54,621 nucleotides of DNA, from the NCBI RefSeq assembly GCF_001467895.1, contig NZ_LNYO01000010.1, positions 1 through 54,621 on the forward strand, read 5' to 3'. Shown piece by piece: positions 53,008 to 54,621 of this stretch. A program made the translations under genes and the position numbers. The notes under the pieces were generated by a model. The model did no database searches and was not told the origin of the DNA. It saw only the letters and a list, made by a program, of their open reading frames with translations. How positions within the stretch are numbered: position 1 is the stretch's first letter; each line of letters starts with the position of its first letter. The stretch comes from Legionella nautarum. GTDB taxonomy: Bacteria; Pseudomonadota; Gammaproteobacteria; Legionellales; Legionellaceae.

Positions 53008-53913
53008 TTATCTCTCCATTTTAACGACAGAGGGGGATTTATTTTTCTTATCAAAAGTTTTAATTTCGTCTTCAAGACGATTAATTTTTTCTGCTCTCAT
53101 ACAATCTGTCGTTGCTTTGGTGACAGTGCAGGCAAAAAACCCAATGCTTGGAAGCAAAAAGCCGCATATTCCCGAACCTAGAGTTGCTGTTAGTATTGTG
53201 CCAGCTTGTACTCCTCCAAGATACGTGCCTGTCGCAACCGACGCGCTCGTTATAGCACTCATTAGTCCTGAGGTGGTCCAACAAAGTGTGCGATGATTGC
53301 ATATTTTTTCCGAAGCCTGCGAATCATAATCATCAAATAGATCGATTGGTAACATGTCCTCAACTTTGACATTTCGCCAACCAGTATGAGATTTTTTATC
53401 TTTTTCTTTTAATTCAGCTAAATTTTGTTGAACATTATGATAATGTTCTATGGTAGGACGTAGCGCTTCAATAATTTGTGCGTAAGTGGCGGTTGTTTCC
53501 TTACCTTTTTCGTTCGCTTCTGTTCCAATTTGTAGATTGTTAGGAATAGGTAGTTTATTTGTTAGGGAAAGAGCATTCTCTTGAAAACGGGTACAAGTGG
53601 CAGCTGCGCTCGACACATCTTTTAATGAGAGAAAACCGAGAATATGTGCTATTATCTCACCAGGAAGTTTATCAAGCTTCAATTGAGATGCTTCAGTTGT
53701 ATCCTGAGCTATATTTTCAATTTTACACTGTTCAACGTTTTCTTCATTTCGCTCCATTAATCGAGCAAAGAGACTGCTTGTTTTTTTAGGTAAAAGGGGT
53801 TGAGATTGCTCATTTGAAGAATCATCAAATACGCTGGCTATATCGTTAGATGATCCAGCGGAAGTACTACCTTTATCTGCTCTTGGATTCATATAGAGTC
53901 TCGTTTTAGTCAT
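53008..53913 (-). CDS. F-box protein with C-terminal membrane segments, effector candidate
   Basis: 301 residues. The N terminus is disordered and Ser-rich, with a dileucine-like SQPLLPKK. An F-box lies at about residues 78-115 (LKLDKLPGEIIAHILGFLSL, KDVSSAAATCTRFQENAL). A helical linker follows (EHYHNVQQNLAELKEKDKKS). Two or three hydrophobic segments lie at about 205-270 (LMSAITSASVATGTYLGGV; TILTATLGSGICGFLLPSIG). The tail is charged (INRLEDEIKTFDKKNKS). Membrane hairpins fit insertion into a host or vacuole membrane. The ATG at 53913 has no strong ribosome-binding site; ATG 53892 is an alternative. Confidence 0.75.
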   Translation of the reverse strand: MTKTRLYMNPRADKGSTSAGSSNDIASVFDDSSNEQSQPLLPKKTSSLFARLMERNEENVEQCKIENIAQDTTEASQLKLDKLPGEIIAHILGFLSLKDVSSAAATCTRFQENALSLTNKLPIPNNLQIGTEANEKGKETTATYAQIIEALRPTIEHYHNVQQNLAELKEKDKKSHTGWRNVKVEDMLPIDLFDDYDSQASEKICNHRTLCWTTSGLMSAITSASVATGTYLGGVQAGTILTATLGSGICGFLLPSIGFFACTVTKATTDCMRAEKINRLEDEIKTFDKKNKSPSVVKMER

Positions 53914-54142
53914 TTATAGTAAAAGGGGTTCCTTTCAGGAAGGTACGAAATTTCCCAAAGCCTCTTTATAACTCTTTTCCAGCCTGGGGCAAAGGGAGTA
54001 ATGGAACCGCCAACCCACTTAGAGGAAAAACTTAATAATAACAAAAGCTTAAATAATTCTAAAATACAATGATTTCTTAGCTAGAGCTAAAAATGATGTC
54101 TCAGATACAACATCGGGTGCGACAATCATCGGAACGAAAAGG

Positions 54143-54450
54143 GGCTGCGTTGCAAAAAATAGGATTAGGTTATAATACCGATTTTCTATAGAGCAGCAAA
54201 TGTCTAAAAATCCGATTGATTTCAAATGGCGACACTTTAATGGAGATCTAATTTTGCAATGTGTACGTTGGTATTGCAAATATGGCATTAGCTATAGGGA
54301 TTTAGAAGAAATGATGGCTGAGCGTGGGTTGGCGATTGATCATACAACGGTTTATCGTTGGGTCCAGCACTATGCCCCGGAGCTTAAAAAGCGGATAGAT
54401 TGGTACAAAAAACGCTACTCCAATCGATGGCACTTGGATGAGACCTACAT
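54143..54450 (+). mobile_element. Truncated IS6-family element
   Basis: Starts with the IS6 terminus GGCTGCGTTGCAAAAAAT at 54143, carries the 5' part of the transposase and stops at about 54450, where Tn3-type sequence takes over. The right IS6 end is absent. Confidence 0.75.
54200..54450 (+). pseudogene. IS6-family transposase, N-terminal fragment
   Basis: 83 codons, in frame: FKWRHFNGDLILQCVRWYCK, MMAERGLAIDHTTVYRWVQH, then WHLDETYIKI with the first catalytic Asp. The second Asp and the Glu of the DDE triad are gone. This copy keeps the reading frame at the point where the 49205 copy is shifted, so it serves as the reference for that mutation. Confidence 0.85.
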
Positions 54451-54526
54451 AAAAATCCATATTGTTTTTAATTCGCACTGAATTCTAGCTTAGCTTACGT
54501 TTTCGGTCGTGAGGACTTCAAACCCC
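54450..54526. mobile_element. Terminal 77 bp of a Tn3-type miniature element
   Basis: Inverted copy of the left end of the 51701-51894 element, including the 38-bp repeat at 54489-54526, with few changes (GCTTACGT for GCATACGT/GCGTACGT). Its inner side joins the broken IS6 transposase. Confidence 0.75.
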
Positions 54527-54538
54527 GTACACAGGGTT

Positions 54539-54619
54539 TTACTGTGAGTAGACTGGTTCCTCTATAAGTTTAGATAAGGCTTCGTATTCTCTGTTGCTAT
54601 CTGGTTTCCCGATAGTGCC
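54539..54619 (-). CDS. C-terminal end of an unknown protein, partial at the window edge
   Basis: The minus-strand frame entering from the right edge reads GTIGKPDSNREYEALSKLIE then EPVYSQ and stops at TAA 54541-54539. It is hydrophilic and protein-like, but too short to identify. It ends 13 bases from the Tn3-type terminus. Confidence 0.35.
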   Translation of the reverse strand, partial: GTIGKPDSNREYEALSKLIEEPVYSQ

Positions 54620-54621
54620 AC

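Noticed and set aside
54049-54288. Minus-strand ORF of 79 codons
   Set aside because: It runs antisense through the IS6 terminus and transposase.
1-54621. tRNA, rRNA and CRISPR arrays
   Set aside because: I looked in the intergenic stretches and saw no tRNA-like cloverleaf with GTTCGA, no rRNA core sequence and no regularly spaced short repeats. A covariance-model search would be needed to exclude small RNAs.

Overview
The window looks like chromosomal DNA of a Legionella-type intracellular gammaproteobacterium. The conserved genes are gammaproteobacterial (recA-recX-alaS-lysC, mutS-tamA-tamB-hemB, a fused aspartokinase/diaminopimelate decarboxylase). The accessory genes encode eukaryote-like proteins typical of that family: ankyrin-like and F-box proteins, a CaaX terminus, a DOT1-like methyltransferase, an ERG4/ERG24-type sterol reductase and a CE-clan cysteine-protease fold. 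The genus is inferred from gene content, not proven.

Layout. 1-1,250: end of a glycine-rich protein, dispersed intergenic repeats and mscL. 1,268-6,703 (minus): recA, recX, alaS, lysC. 7,006-10,785: ankyrin-like protein, pncC, a small lipoprotein, and a serine beta-lactamase-like protein that has lost its catalytic residues and is fused to DUF302. 11,265-19,486 (plus): mutS, tamA, tamB, hemB. 19,775-27,263: FadL porin, fused lysC-lysA, AddA-like helicase-nuclease. 27,349-36,328 is an effector-like island: two unknown proteins, a DOT1-like methyltransferase, DUF1189, a sterol reductase, a TAL-effector-like repeat protein, and a CE-clan protein. 36,801-40,836: a type I secretion-like trio whose ABC subunit has a degenerate nucleotide-binding domain. 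41,159-47,831 (minus): one operon, dabB-dabA-PII-DUF6671-purE-purK, joining an inorganic-carbon accumulation system to a bicarbonate-using purine step. From about 47,990 to the right end: gene relics, nested IS6, IS4 and other insertion-sequence pieces, Tn3-type miniature inverted-repeat elements, and two F-box proteins, one ending in a CaaX box.

The strongest candidate for an undescribed system is the gene at 32,274-34,700. It has about 13 tandem repeats of 33-43 residues that align with TAL-effector repeats, including the GG after the variable pair at positions 12/13. A bipartite nuclear localisation signal follows, then a threefold acidic repeat that could act as a transcription activation region. 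This is the architecture of a nuclear, sequence-specific DNA-binding effector, in what appears to be an animal/protist pathogen. The dab-purEK operon, the degenerate ABC exporter, and the short F-box/CaaX protein are the next most interesting.
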